Notes: generated from the letters alone by a model not told the origin. Counted from the first letter of the stretch, positions 49,236 through 58,662 are shown. The stretch is DNA of 64,000 nucleotides from Nitrososphaera sp. (GCA_039938515.1 JBDUUL010000015.1:1-64000); one strand, 5' to 3'. A program made the numbers and translations.

Positions 49236-49706
49236 TTATTGCGGCCTTAACATCTGCTGCGCCTGTTGCTGCTGTTGGGTTGCCCACGCATTCCAGGCTC
49301 TGAGGATGTTTGTGTTAAAGTCAGTCACGGCATCGACCGTGCGGTTGTAGATCTTTAGGTTCTCGCGGCCGGCATCCATCGCGTTGACGGTGAGCTGCTG
49401 GTAGATCCCAATAGAGCGGATTGCGTTGTTTGTCATTTCGGTTGATTGCTTTGAAACCTGCTCGTTTGCCTCTGGAAACTGCGGAAGGTTGAGTGCCTGT
49501 GCCATTTGCTTCTTGTATGCATAGTAGGTGCTGATGGTGTTCTTCATGGTCTGGAAGTAATCCAGCTGCAGGTTGGAGACTGACTGTGCAAGGAGTGGCT
49601 GCACCTTGGCCGTCTCGTCGAATACTCGCATGGTATTATCTCTGAGAGTATCAGCTATCTGGTCGGTTGTCCGTTGTTCTTCTCGCGGGTTACGCTTATC
49701 TGACAT
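49236..49706 (-). CDS. Phasin-like helical protein
   Basis: A 156-residue protein from ATG 49706, 27 bases after TATA GCTTATATACT. It is almost all amphipathic helix without hydrophobic spans or Cys: LAQSVSNLQLDYFQTMKNTI, QALNLPQFPEANEQVSKQST, MTNNAIRSIGIYQQLTVNAM, then a Gln-rich end. Length and helix pattern are like bacterial phasins that coat PHA granules; the window encodes a PHA synthase at 17370. The match is by style, not by a firm motif, and it has no TGCA element. Confidence 0.55.
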   Translation of the reverse strand: MSDKRNPREEQRTTDQIADTLRDNTMRVFDETAKVQPLLAQSVSNLQLDYFQTMKNTISTYYAYKKQMAQALNLPQFPEANEQVSKQSTEMTNNAIRSIGIYQQLTVNAMDAGRENLKIYNRTVDAVTDFNTNILRAWNAWATQQQQQAQQMLRPQ

Positions 49707-49959
49707 GCCAGTACTATTGGCAGCGGAGTATATAAGCATTGGTATTAAATGGCAATTACTGCCGCTGGACACCATTGACTGGAAGGCGGTTGACAGGCAC
49801 ATGTCAAGGCTGAATGCGGGTTTGTGGGCGAGTATGTCAAAGGTATGCTGCTGCACAGACAAGGCATTTCACTTGCAGGCCCGGCGCAACCGGCCAGGAC
49901 CTGCACCGTCCAGCTGCCCTGACAACGCATAAATTTTTCCGCGCTGATAATCTCGTCAG

Positions 49960-50562
49960 TTGAGCGAGTACGTTGTCAAAAAATTTCCCGCGCCGCTTGA
50001 GGCAAAGGTGTTCTTGGGCGGAAAAGAGGTCGCAGAGATAGAAAGAAGCAACGACTCTACCTTTACGCTTACAAGGCAAAGTGACAGCAAGAAGTGGGTG
50101 CTTTCAAACCGGGTGCACGGGCAGCCCAGGCCTTTTTCGCTCTCGGTAAGGGAAGCCGGCGCGGAAGATATGGCCGGTAAGAGCTCTCATCATGACTACC
50201 TTGACCTTGACGATCATTCTGGCGACGTCCTGACAATCAACAGGCATGTCTTCAGGCACGATGGCAAGTTCTACATGATGACAAACAAGCCGGCCGGTCA
50301 TTCACCACAAAGTTATCTGAAAGGTCCCAGGTACATATCGCGGCTTGACAATTTTCCCCACGAGCAGCTCGCCGAGGTGGGCGTGCACGACAGGCACGGA
50401 GGGTCCAGCCACAGGCTCAAGCGATTCCGCGGGGTGCCAGTCGGCGAGGCGACTGGACTTGGAATCAGCGACACGGGCCACAGGGTGAAGGTAGGTGCGG
50501 AACTGGAAGACATTGGCCTGTTTGTCGCGGCCTCTTCGTACCTGATGTATGCAATGGCCTGA
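49960..50562 (+). CDS. Uncharacterised beta-rich protein (LOR/tubby-like?)
   Basis: A 200-residue protein. TTG 49960 lies 28 bases after TATA GCATAAATTTTT. Alternating strands such as LEAKVFLGGKEVAEIERSND, VLTINRHVFRHDGKFYMMTN and a C-terminal hydrophobic helix (EDIGLFVAASSYLMYAMA) recall LURP-one-related or scramblase-like barrels, where a closing helix threads the barrel. This is a weak structural guess. Several His are spread through the middle (SSHHDYLDLDDH, DRHGGSSHRLKR). Confidence 0.65.
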   Translation: MSEYVVKKFPAPLEAKVFLGGKEVAEIERSNDSTFTLTRQSDSKKWVLSNRVHGQPRPFSLSVREAGAEDMAGKSSHHDYLDLDDHSGDVLTINRHVFRHDGKFYMMTNKPAGHSPQSYLKGPRYISRLDNFPHEQLAEVGVHDRHGGSSHRLKRFRGVPVGEATGLGISDTGHRVKVGAELEDIGLFVAASSYLMYAMA

Positions 50563-50694
50563 CAACCATTGCCGAACGGTGCAGGGCTCCGAATTTGGAA
50601 ATTGCTCCCGCGTCAGGCCATAAATCCATGGCCGCGGGTTATGTGTCTAGCATCGGACATGCGATAGCATAATATTTCATTCCCGGCATGTTTT

Positions 50695-52212
50695 ATGTTT
50701 GAACAATTGAAAGTAGAGCCTGACCGTGTAGGCGGTTTTCCTTTTCGCAAGGCCGACCCTGACAAGCGCAGGGACGGGTTTTCCGAAGTCCAGCAGCCAT
50801 ACTCCGAGGAGGAGGCGATGAAAGAGGCCGAACGATGCCTCCTGTGTGGTACGCCAGTCTGCATCGATGCATGCCCCGTGCTGCTCGACGTCCGCGGTAT
50901 GAATGAGGCAGTGGCACGAGGTGACTTCAAGACCGCTCATGAGAGGATAAGGGAGACCAACCCATTGATAGGCGTCACGGCCCGCTGCTGCCCGCAATTG
51001 TCGGGGCTCTGCGAGGATGCGTGTGTCCTCCGCTGGTCAGGCCAGCCTATAGGAATCGGGCTAATACAGCGCTATGTGGCCGACTGGGAGCGCAAGAACA
51101 GCGGCAAGGATACCCTCCCGACGGTGGCCAAGGACAGCGGAAAAAAAGTATCGGTTATCGGTGCAGGGCCATCGGGGCTTGCAGCGGCTGAGCTTCTGCG
51201 CAGGTACGGCCATGCAGTCACGGTTTATGACGAGCTTCCGCTGGCAGGAGGCACCGCGAGGTACGGCATACCCGACTACCACCTGCCAAAAGACGTGCTC
51301 CAGCACGAGGTGGATAGGATTGTCTCGATGGGCGTCACGATAAAGAACGGCGTGCGGGTTGGAGGCAATAACTCAGGCGACGTTTCGCTCGACGCGCTCG
51401 TAGACGAGTCCGACGCAGTGCTTATCACCACGGGCTCCCGCGACCCGATAAAGCTGCGCTGCCAGGGAGCGGACCTCAAGGGGGTAATGAGTGGTTATGA
51501 TTTTTTGAGAGACGTGTTCTCAAATGGGCTTGACAATTATCTACGAAACCCCAAGTACGAGCTTGGCAGGGACATCATAGTTGTTGGCGGCGGAGACTCG
51601 GCGCTGGATTGCGCACGCACCGCCCTAAGGCTGTCTGACGGAGGAAACGTGACTGTCGCATACAGGCGCACCGAAGCGGACATGCCTGCTGACCCGATAA
51701 TGCTCGAAGAGGCCCACGAGGAAGGAGTCAGGTTTCTCTACCTTGCCGAGCCAAAGGCGTTTGAAGGTTCCGGCAAAGTGACAACCGCAGTGTTTGACAC
51801 AATGGAGATGGGGCCGCCTGACGAGTCAGGGAGAAGCAAGCCCGAGGCAGTGCCTGGAAAGGAATTTCGCCTTGATTGCTCCTCCGTTCTGATGGCCATA
51901 GGAAGGGGGCCGAACTCATTTCTTCAGAAAAACGTGCCCAAGCTTGAGACCGGCGAAAAGGGGGCGATAGCGATAGGCGACCACCACGAGACATCGATCC
52001 CCGGCGTGTTTGCATCCGGAGACGTGACGACAGGCGAAACACTGGTAGTAAAAGCGATGGCGTCGGGCCGAGATGGGGCGCAGCGGGTGCACGAGTATCT
52101 AATGAAGGTTCCGGAGGGGCAGCACCTTTCGTTCTATGAAAAGTACTACCTTGGCAGGTCGTACGACAGGATGATGGAAGGGCTCTCCGGCATGGGCGCG
52201 CCTCCAGCATAG
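50695..52212 (+). CDS. gltD: NADPH-dependent flavin oxidoreductase, glutamate synthase small-subunit type
   Basis: A 505-residue GltD-like protein. ERCLLCGTPVCIDACP and RCCPQLSGLCEDACV coordinate two [4Fe-4S] clusters. VSVIGAGPSGLAAAELL is the FAD motif, DIIVVGGGDSALDCARTALR the NADPH motif, and VFASGDVTTGETLVV the C-terminal FAD contact. It could deliver electrons to a partner such as GltB, dihydropyrimidine dehydrogenase or another reductase. No GltB-like subunit is nearby, so the partner is unknown. ATG 50695 is 24 bases after TATA CATAATATTTC. Confidence 0.9.
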   Translation: MFEQLKVEPDRVGGFPFRKADPDKRRDGFSEVQQPYSEEEAMKEAERCLLCGTPVCIDACPVLLDVRGMNEAVARGDFKTAHERIRETNPLIGVTARCCPQLSGLCEDACVLRWSGQPIGIGLIQRYVADWERKNSGKDTLPTVAKDSGKKVSVIGAGPSGLAAAELLRRYGHAVTVYDELPLAGGTARYGIPDYHLPKDVLQHEVDRIVSMGVTIKNGVRVGGNNSGDVSLDALVDESDAVLITTGSRDPIKLRCQGADLKGVMSGYDFLRDVFSNGLDNYLRNPKYELGRDIIVVGGGDSALDCARTALRLSDGGNVTVAYRRTEADMPADPIMLEEAHEEGVRFLYLAEPKAFEGSGKVTTAVFDTMEMGPPDESGRSKPEAVPGKEFRLDCSSVLMAIGRGPNSFLQKNVPKLETGEKGAIAIGDHHETSIPGVFASGDVTTGETLVVKAMASGRDGAQRVHEYLMKVPEGQHLSFYEKYYLGRSYDRMMEGLSGMGAPPA

Positions 52213-52389
52213 TTTAGACTCTAACGCTGGATTGCTCGCGGAGGCCGCAAGACCGCTAAAGCCTCTGGCATTGATTCTGATCGGAAAGAATAGAAACGCG
52301 AAAGATGGCGCCTAATTTTTGGTGTTCTAGAAGGCAGCTGCAAGCCCTCGGGCTAGGTATGGACCTTTAGATACAAACGATCTGCGAAT

Positions 52390-52620
52390 CTAGGAGACTT
52401 TGAACTTTAGCATGTAGTTGTAGGTCAGGCTCAGGGTGACCTCGCTTCCGTTGAAGCCTTCTACAAAGTCCTTGGGGACTCTGTACTCGCGGCTTGCCCC
52501 CGATAGGATGGTAAATGTCTCGCCCGACTCGGCGATGATATTGCCGGCATCCACTCCGTCGCTTGACCTTACGTTTTTGTGCATGACCCTCTCCCAGTTC
52601 AGGATTACAGGCTCTGACAC
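52390..52620 (-). CDS. PRC-barrel-like small protein (copy B)
   Basis: A 76-residue paralogue of the protein at 19416. It starts with GTG as SEPVILNWERVMHKNVRS, SDGVDAGNIIAE, then FTILSGASREYRVPKDFVEG, then GSEVTLSLTYNYML. Unlike copy A it has no TGCA palindrome; its own AT-rich promoter region lies at 52628-52660. Function unknown. Confidence 0.78.
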   Translation of the reverse strand: MSEPVILNWERVMHKNVRSSDGVDAGNIIAESGETFTILSGASREYRVPKDFVEGFNGSEVTLSLTYNYMLKFKVS

Positions 52621-52825
52621 GTTTCTTCAATAATTATATGAACACTGGCTGTTTATCAATATTATGGTGAGATTATCCAGTCAAAGGCAAGTCTTTTTCA
52701 GAATCTTCCACATTGCATAAAAAACTCGTATTTATAAACTAGTTCCTCGTATAATACTACAGGTGAATTAGGAGACGGCATTTGAAATCTGGGGCGGTTG
52801 GCTTGCCTATGGGGTAGGCTGCACG

Positions 52826-52927
52826 ATGACGGCAGTATTTCTAATCGCCTACAGAAAAGAGCTGTTCGGAAGAACGAGAAAGCCCTCCGATGTGCCACAC
52901 GAATACAAACACGCGACCGCAGCATAA
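52826..52927 (+). CDS. Possible small membrane peptide without a clear start
   Basis: From ATG 52826 the frame encodes 33 residues (TAVFLIAYRKELFGRTRKPS and a polar end). Reading upstream, the same frame continues as EIWGGWLAYGVGCT, which makes a convincing membrane helix, but a stop at 52769 comes first and no ATG, GTG or TTG lies between. A TATA-like GTATAATACT is at about 52749. It may use a rare start, be a decayed gene, or contain a sequencing error. Confidence 0.35.
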   Translation: MTAVFLIAYRKELFGRTRKPSDVPHEYKHATAA

Positions 52928-52994
52928 GGGAACGGGACTTGGTTCCGTTCTTTTCCCACTTTTGGCAGCGCGACGGTCTTAAGAATCTCCGCGC

Positions 52995-53186
52995 CTAACT
53001 ATGCAAAATGCTGGCCAATGAAATATCGATCCGGTTAACGGGTTCGCTGCATATGGGACAAGATTTGATTTCGACAGTTCTAAAACTTACAGCCGATGCG
53101 GTCCAATAGCATGCGTCACAAATCAGGAACTCTGCTCGCTTTTTCCTTCGCTGTTGATGTCTTTCAACCGCGAGAAGCTGCGTCAT
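52995..53186 (-). CDS. Small zinc-ribbon protein, CxxCxW family (copy C, short)
   Basis: A 63-residue protein from ATG 53186, about 33 bases after TATA CGCTTTATACG. LICDACYWTASAVS and IKSCPICSEPV give CxxC...CxxC with Trp two residues after the second Cys, like the copies at 18969 and 28688. It has a basic N-terminus (HQQRRKKRAEF) and lacks their conserved C-terminal tail. No TGCA palindrome is visible upstream. The longer open frame to 53552 overlaps the divergent gene and is not used. Confidence 0.68.
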   Translation of the reverse strand: MTQLLAVERHQQRRKKRAEFLICDACYWTASAVSFRTVEIKSCPICSEPVNRIDISLASILHS

Positions 53187-53382
53187 GCAACAACCGCTTG
53201 CAGGGGCGTGATGTCGTATAAAGCGTTGGCGGTAATGTGTTAGAAGTAAAGGTACTAGGTTAGTTTTATAGAAATCCATTTCAGTTTTGACTTCATAAAA
53301 ACCCCAGCATTCGACAATTGTGCTGCCAACCTTCTTGCTATTTCTATACTCATAAATACGAGCCATCAAAGAACACTTGTTC

Positions 53383-54171
53383 ATGGCTCCCAAGAGATCG
53401 GCAGTATTTGCGGTCGCGGGAGTCGTTATAGCTGCAGCCTTTGTAGCGGGACTCGTTGCGTCTGACGGCTGGAAATTCAATTCGCCAATCGCCCTTTCAG
53501 ACGAACCCCGTTCAAATACAGCGCTGGGGGCGCCGGAACTGGAAAGCGGCAACCCCGGCCAAAACTTGGGTAATGGAGGGCCGATTTACAATGCCCAGCC
53601 AGCAGCGCCACAAATCGCTGCCGGCACTAATCTGGTCACGCTACTCCCGTCGCATTCTCAGATCGGAGCAGAGTGGGCCATCCAGCCCGTGGTTGCTCCT
53701 CCTCCGCACTCGGTAAATGCATCGGATTACGAGAATAGCAGGCTCAGCCCCGGCAAGCTGATAAAATTTAACACCAACCCAAGTACAAATTCCGTGGTAG
53801 AGGGGGGCTACTTCAAGTCGGCAAAATCAGGAAGCACGTCAGTTTCGGTTTTTCTCGCAGCCTACAACTCGACGCAAAGCCCGCTAGAAGCGTACTCGAG
53901 CAGCACGCAGTTTTCTATTGAAGGCTATCAAAAGTTCGATACTTCATCAGTTTCAAACTCTGTTTGCTTTGGAGCCTTTTACGGCAACCTCGACCCAGGG
54001 CAGAGAACTGAGATATTCTGCTACAAGGGCAACGTATACTATGAAGTGGCAGCCGACAGTGACGCTGACGGGGATACAAAAGCAACGGCGCTGATGTTTG
54101 CCAAGTCAGTTGCGAATAACTTGGGCCCGAATATTCCTGCAAATAGCCAGATTTCCGTTCCACAGAGCTAG
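53383..54171 (+). CDS. Exported protein, possibly membrane-anchored
   Basis: A 262-residue product. ATG 53383 (TATA TACTCATAAATACG 31 bases upstream) starts a signal helix (SAVFAVAGVVIAAAFVAGLVA). The rest is polar, rich in Ser, Asn and Pro, with beta-strand stretches (TSVSVFLAAYNSTQSPLEAY) and two Cys (VCFGAF, IFCYKGN) near the end that may pair. Function unknown. Confidence 0.75.
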   Translation: MAPKRSAVFAVAGVVIAAAFVAGLVASDGWKFNSPIALSDEPRSNTALGAPELESGNPGQNLGNGGPIYNAQPAAPQIAAGTNLVTLLPSHSQIGAEWAIQPVVAPPPHSVNASDYENSRLSPGKLIKFNTNPSTNSVVEGGYFKSAKSGSTSVSVFLAAYNSTQSPLEAYSSSTQFSIEGYQKFDTSSVSNSVCFGAFYGNLDPGQRTEIFCYKGNVYYEVAADSDADGDTKATALMFAKSVANNLGPNIPANSQISVPQS

Positions 54172-54176
54172 GTTCC

Positions 54177-54350
54177 TCAATCGACCGTACCTTCGCCCAG
54201 TGAATTCTGGCCGCCCTTGGTCGATTCTACCTCCCACTCCTGCATCTCTTTGTCAAGTTTCGACTTTGGCTTTGTCACTGGCTGGAGGGTTTCCTTCGTT
54301 ATCTTGTCCTGCACCCTCTGCTGATCGTTAACTTCATGATCCGAAGACAT
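54177..54350 (-). CDS. 57-residue hydrophilic microprotein
   Basis: ATG 54350 to TGA 54177 on the minus strand. Charged, Lys/Glu-rich (VNDQQRVQDKITKETLQPVT, KPKSKLDKEMQEWEVE), no Cys or hydrophobic span. A minus-strand TATA-like GCAATTAACC is about 29 bases upstream. Convergent with the exported-protein gene, stops six bases apart. Not recognised, but codon frame and promoter argue for a gene. Confidence 0.6.
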   Translation of the reverse strand: MSSDHEVNDQQRVQDKITKETLQPVTKPKSKLDKEMQEWEVESTKGGQNSLGEGTVD

Positions 54351-54558
54351 GCGCTGCTTCTGACATAGGCAACAAGGTTAATTGCAGTTGCGATTTGGTT
54401 CAAAGGCCCTGCCGCATACTGTGGTATTGCGAGTCGCCCATCCCAAAAAGCCTAGTAATATCTGGCAAGCAGCCGTTATCCATAGCGCTCACGTGCAATG
54501 AGGTCTGTCGCAAGAATCCAGGCAGCCTTCTTAAACTATAATGTGCATGTACGACTCG

Positions 54559-54720
54559 ATGACAGACCTTAGAAAAGATGCAAAGAATATGGCTCAGGAT
54601 ATTGAAGCCAAGGTCAGAACTGCCGAGGACCATGCCGAAGGCAAGCCTAGCTTTGAAACATGGAACAAGGCCAAGATAAAGGCGAGGGACGCTGCAGACG
54701 ATCTGAAGCGAGACCTCTAG
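54559..54720 (+). CDS. 53-residue helical microprotein (CsbD/LEA-like)
   Basis: ATG 54559 to TAG 54720. The product is amphipathic and charged: TDLRKDAKNMAQDIEAKVRT, AEGKPSFETWNKAKIKARDA, ADDLKRDL. That composition is like CsbD or LEA-type stress peptides, which are disordered until dried or stressed. TATA-like TCTTAAACTA is 25 bases upstream; in-frame ATGs at 54541 and 54547 are too close to it. The earlier stretch 54351-54558 has no supported gene. Confidence 0.6.
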   Translation: MTDLRKDAKNMAQDIEAKVRTAEDHAEGKPSFETWNKAKIKARDAADDLKRDL

Positions 54721-54871
54721 CCTCCAATCTTTTTGACGCGGCAGTCATCGAAAATTCTTGCGTCCTGTTCCATGAAATGGAGCCGAGCCTTCAGAAGCCC
54801 GGAAAGGTATATACTTTAGAATTCTGCTGGAAACCCTTGCACTGGACTCGCTGGCCAAAAATCAAAAGATA

Positions 54872-55234
54872 ATGGTCGTGGACGACGACCCAGATGTTCT
54901 CACAGTCATTCAAAAGGCATTGCAAAAGTGGGACTTGATCTCTGACGGCTTTACCGACCCGGAAAAGGCGCTGGATCATTTCACCCGGAATTCGCAAATG
55001 TACTCCCTTGTGATAAGCGACGTAAAGATGCCCGAAATGAACGGCTTTGCGTTTTTGGAAAGGGTTACAGAAATCAATCCGCAGGTCAAAGTAATGATGA
55101 TGACTGCCTATTTTTCTGACATGCTCGAGATTCCAAAGGTCCTTGAAGGAATTTTGAGGATCGACGCAATACTTGAAAAGCCAAGCGGCATCAAGACGAT
55201 CTGCAAGCACGTTCAAAAGCAACTCAGGAGATAA
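54872..55234 (+). CDS. Stand-alone response-regulator receiver domain
   Basis: A 120-residue CheY-like receiver. MVVDDDPDVLTVI contains the acidic pair; VISDVKMPEMNGFAFLE has the phospho-acceptor Asp; MMTAY has the conserved Thr; EKPSG has the conserved Lys. No output domain and no histidine kinase in the window. TATA box GGTATATAC (about 54806) predicts transcription from about 54838, so there is either a leader of about 34 bases or a CTG start at 54842 giving the usual few residues before the first strand. Confidence 0.9.
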   Translation: MVVDDDPDVLTVIQKALQKWDLISDGFTDPEKALDHFTRNSQMYSLVISDVKMPEMNGFAFLERVTEINPQVKVMMMTAYFSDMLEIPKVLEGILRIDAILEKPSGIKTICKHVQKQLRR

Positions 55235-55263
55235 GCCGGGCTCACTATGATAGTTTGCCGGAG

Positions 55264-55623
55264 CTAGAATGCGAAGCCAAACAGATGCGAACGCTCGTGC
55301 ACCACTTTCTCCTCCTTGCTCCCAAATATCATCGCGCACAGGCTGCAGAGATAAAGGCCGAGCTCCTCGATATCTCCCTGCCTTAGAACGCTGATCCGCG
55401 TTTCGTCGCCGGCATTGTCTACAACGAGATAATCGTCTTTTTTTGGAGATTTGGAAAGCGCGTCGCTGATGAGTTCCCTGACCGTCTGGATGTCGGGCGT
55501 GTCGGGCAGGTTGATTGCGGCCTTGCCTGCATCAAAGTTGTATGCAACGGATTTATCGCCAAGGGCCTTTAGCACAATATCGGCCGTATCGATGCATAAA
55601 CGCGAGATATCTATCCAGAGCAC
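55264..55623 (-). CDS. Uncharacterised 119-residue protein
   Basis: GTG 55623 fits a TATA-like CTGATATTAG 25 bases upstream (GTG 55638 would be five codons earlier). The N-terminal part is beta/alpha (LWIDISRLCIDTADIVLKAL), with later VRELISDALSKSPKKDDYLV and GLYLCSLCAMIFGS. Two Cys in LCSLC may be part of a metal or disulfide pair. No family recognised. It lies just downstream of the TPR gene and may be co-oriented with it. Confidence 0.65.
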   Translation of the reverse strand: MLWIDISRLCIDTADIVLKALGDKSVAYNFDAGKAAINLPDTPDIQTVRELISDALSKSPKKDDYLVVDNAGDETRISVLRQGDIEELGLYLCSLCAMIFGSKEEKVVHERSHLFGFAF

Positions 55624-55668
55624 GCGGTATGTGGGCACCCGACTAATATCAGGCTATTCCGGCCTGGA

Positions 55669-57138
55669 TTATTGAATAAAGCTCGGGGAGTGACCGTTTT
55701 GGAATTGCACCTTGTTCATGCCGACGACCTCGCGCAGGTACTTGAAATTGGCGTCTGCCGTCCTCAAGCTCAGCAATTGCCTGCCGCTGACGTGCCTGAT
55801 TTTCCCCGCAGACAGATCCTTTTCGAGCTGCACGACGAACCTGAGTCCCATGTCGATGTTCCTCCCCGCCTGCTCCAGCTTTATGACGACGTTTTGGTTC
55901 ATGCGGTTCCTGTAGTTAATTCGCGCAATTGAAATGTCGACAAGGCTTTTGTAGAGAAAGTTGTGGGCATAGGCTAGGCGCGCCTCGACAAAATTCACGT
56001 CATCCGGCGCTGCCGTGAGGCCAAAGTTGTCAAAGTGAATCCTTTCTGCCAGTTCAAGGTATTCCAGAGCCTCTCTCTCCCTGCCGTCCGAGGCGAGTGC
56101 CACGCTCCTGCCCATCATGGCGTATGCAAGGTTCAGCTTCAAAGTCACGTGATCCCAGCTTTTCCATGATGGAAGTTTGCTTGGAGAGCTGCTCGGTTCA
56201 GACCAGGATTTCTTGCCAAATTGTGCGCCGGTGCTTTTGATTTCAGTAATTCTGTCCTCAAACAGCCGGATTGCCCTGTCATAGCTGTCAAGTGCAAGGG
56301 TGTAAACGCCTGACCGCTGGTACATCAGACCCATTATTGCGTGCGCCGGCGCGTGGTTTGGGTCAAACTCTACCGCCTTGTTGACGGCCAGCTTTATCTC
56401 GTCGAAATCGCCCCTGTCTGCATAACCCGGTTCGAGAATTTCAAGAATGATCCCGCCCTTGAGTACCAGTGCGTCGATGTCATGAGGCCTTACCTTGAGG
56501 TAATCATCAAGAAGTTCCTTGGCCTGGCGAAACGCCTTCCTGTACGATTCTCCTTCCTCGCTCTTTTCGACAGGAGCCTGCGCCTGGCGGGAGTCTCCAA
56601 GCCCCAGGTAGGAAACAATGGACATTATCAGACCCTCTACGTACTTGCCGTCAAACTCGGGGTTCTCCAGCGCAAGCCTTGGATAGTACTTTGAAACCAT
56701 GCTGAATGCATTTGCGGCCTCGGCTGTCCTTGCCAGCTTCATGAGTATCGAGCCTTTCAGCTGGTAAGCCCGTGCTAGCTGCTCCATTATCTCATTTTCC
56801 CTATCGCTTTCTTTTCTAGTCCTGTACTCCCTGTGTAAGATTTCGCGCAGCTTGACTGCATCTTCGGCGGGCTTTAAGGCCTCGTCAAATCTGCCCAGTC
56901 TGAAGAGCGCGTCAGCCTTGTAATAATGTGCATGTTCGTGCCGGCGGTCGTTCTGGATAGCTTTTTCAAACGCCGGCAAGGCCTCGTCATACTTTGATGC
57001 TTCGTAAAGGCGCAGGCCATCGCTAAACGGATCGCTGCTGACACCGGCAAAAGCATCCGCGCTTGCAGGGGGCTTGCCTTCTGCTTTAGGATCGTCCGAA
57101 GCAGGCTTGTCCTTTGTCTTCCACCGATCGAACACCAT
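55669..57138 (-). CDS. Tetratricopeptide-repeat protein
   Basis: A 489-residue soluble TPR protein. Clear repeats include DGLRLYEASKYDEALPAFEK, HYYKADALFRLGRFDEALKP, QLKGSILMKLARTAEAANAF-like segments and HAIMGLMYQRSGVYTLALDS. Such arrays bind partner proteins. The ATG at 57138 is 24 bases after a minus-strand TATA-like TTTATTATC. No catalytic domain is seen. Confidence 0.85.
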   Translation of the reverse strand: MVFDRWKTKDKPASDDPKAEGKPPASADAFAGVSSDPFSDGLRLYEASKYDEALPAFEKAIQNDRRHEHAHYYKADALFRLGRFDEALKPAEDAVKLREILHREYRTRKESDRENEIMEQLARAYQLKGSILMKLARTAEAANAFSMVSKYYPRLALENPEFDGKYVEGLIMSIVSYLGLGDSRQAQAPVEKSEEGESYRKAFRQAKELLDDYLKVRPHDIDALVLKGGIILEILEPGYADRGDFDEIKLAVNKAVEFDPNHAPAHAIMGLMYQRSGVYTLALDSYDRAIRLFEDRITEIKSTGAQFGKKSWSEPSSSPSKLPSWKSWDHVTLKLNLAYAMMGRSVALASDGREREALEYLELAERIHFDNFGLTAAPDDVNFVEARLAYAHNFLYKSLVDISIARINYRNRMNQNVVIKLEQAGRNIDMGLRFVVQLEKDLSAGKIRHVSGRQLLSLRTADANFKYLREVVGMNKVQFQNGHSPSFIQ

Positions 57139-57201
57139 AAACGGTAAGGAGGGATGATAATAAAGACTATTTCGCCTGCAAGGCGCTCTGGAGAAACAGA
57201 A

Positions 57202-58662
57202 TTACTCGTCTGCGCGCACGGCTTCGTTGGGAATTGCGTCGCTCTTTTGCTCCTTGAGAAAGGCGGCAAAGACAATACCAATCCCGGTGAGAAAGGCCGC
57301 CGCCAGAAACGCATAGTCAAATCCCGTCACCATCGCTGGCACCGGCTGGGCGCCTCCCGGCCTCGCCCCCGCAATATCCGCAGCGGTTAGAAGCACGGCC
57401 AGGCCAATGGGCCCGCCAATCTGACGCGATGTATTAACCAGGCCGGAGGCAAGGCCTTCCTCGCCCTTTCTCGTTCCGGCTAGGGCCGCGATATTTACGG
57501 CCGTAAAACTCAGCCCCGTCCCGACTGCGACAACTATCATTGGCGCGAGCAGGCTGGCAGCATAGTCAGCCATGGGCGAGATTCTCGAGAGCAGTAAATA
57601 TCCTGCGGTCTGGAGCGCCATCCCTGAGATTATAACCGGTTTGACCCCGAGCCGGTTTGCAAGACGTGCGGAAAGAAACGCGGAAACGGCAAGAAATACG
57701 ATGCTCATGGGGATAAATGCCAGCCCTGTGGCAAGCGCCGAATAGCCGTCTACCTGCTGGAAATAGTTCGTCAGGATAAACACCATCCCGACGTACCCTG
57801 CAAGCTGAAGCAGAGCCAGTGCGTTTGCCGCAAAGACAGAGCCTCGGCGCAAAAATCCAAGCGGCACAAGAGGCATCTTTGAGCCATACTCTATAAAGAA
57901 AAAAGCCGCAATGACAATGCCTGACAGCAAGAGAAGTCCAACCGAGGCTGGAGACCCGACTCCAGTAGCCTGCACGACGCTCAGGGCGTAAACGAGCAGC
58001 ATAAGCCCGGCAGTCACGCTGACCGCGCCAATGATGTCCAGGTGCCTGCTTTTGTTCGAAGATGATCCTGCCTGTGAAACAGACTTTGCCGCAAGGACGG
58101 CTATGAACAGCCCCACCGGGACATTGATGTCAAACACCCATCTCCACCCAAGGGACGCCGTGATCACGCCTCCGGCTATCATTCCTGCAGCAGACCCAAG
58201 CCCGGTCACCGCCGCAAATACGCTGAGCGCGCGGTTTCTTTCCCTGCCTTCGGGAAATGTGGCGGTGAGAATCGACAGCCCTGTCGAAGATGCCATGGCT
58301 GCTGCAAGGCCCTGGACAATCCTGGCAGCTATAAGCACACTTTCAGAGTTGGCAAGACCAGCCGCCAGTGAGGCGGTGGAAAAGACAATCACGCCGGCGA
58401 TGAATAGTTTCTTGTGGCCGTAGAGGTCCCCCGCCCGTCCGCTGAGAAGCAGAAAGCCGGCCAGAGTCAGACCGTAGGCGGTAACTATCCACTGGAGCCC
58501 GTTGATTGATATGCCAAACTCCTTTCCGATTGACGGAATGGCGATCTGTACGATGGTAAAATCAAGTACCACCATGAACTGGGCCAGAACCACTGCGGCA
58601 AGTACAAGGCCCTTGCGGGAAAGTCCCGCACCTGCCCTGGAAGACTCTTTCTGACCCGCCAA
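57202..58662 (-). CDS. MFS exporter, DHA2/EmrB-like
   Basis: A 486-residue transporter with about 14 helices. LAQFMVVLDFTIVQIAIPSI (motif D1-like), LSGRAGDLYGHKKLFIAGV (motif A), and GLGSAAGMIAGGVITASLGW (motif C, antiporter) mark a drug:H+ antiporter. TTG 58662 is 29 bases after TATA-like GAAATACTG. Substrate unknown. The next 58663-58837 contains no supported gene. Confidence 0.92.
   Translation of the reverse strand: MAGQKESSRAGAGLSRKGLVLAAVVLAQFMVVLDFTIVQIAIPSIGKEFGISINGLQWIVTAYGLTLAGFLLLSGRAGDLYGHKKLFIAGVIVFSTASLAAGLANSESVLIAARIVQGLAAAMASSTGLSILTATFPEGRERNRALSVFAAVTGLGSAAGMIAGGVITASLGWRWVFDINVPVGLFIAVLAAKSVSQAGSSSNKSRHLDIIGAVSVTAGLMLLVYALSVVQATGVGSPASVGLLLLSGIVIAAFFFIEYGSKMPLVPLGFLRRGSVFAANALALLQLAGYVGMVFILTNYFQQVDGYSALATGLAFIPMSIVFLAVSAFLSARLANRLGVKPVIISGMALQTAGYLLLSRISPMADYAASLLAPMIVVAVGTGLSFTAVNIAALAGTRKGEEGLASGLVNTSRQIGGPIGLAVLLTAADIAGARPGGAQPVPAMVTGFDYAFLAAAFLTGIGIVFAAFLKEQKSDAIPNEAVRADE

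Noticed and set aside
53187-53552. Long N-terminal extension of the minus-strand zinc-ribbon frame
   Set aside because: It would run through the promoter and first codons of the divergent exported-protein gene; TATA spacing supports ATG 53186.
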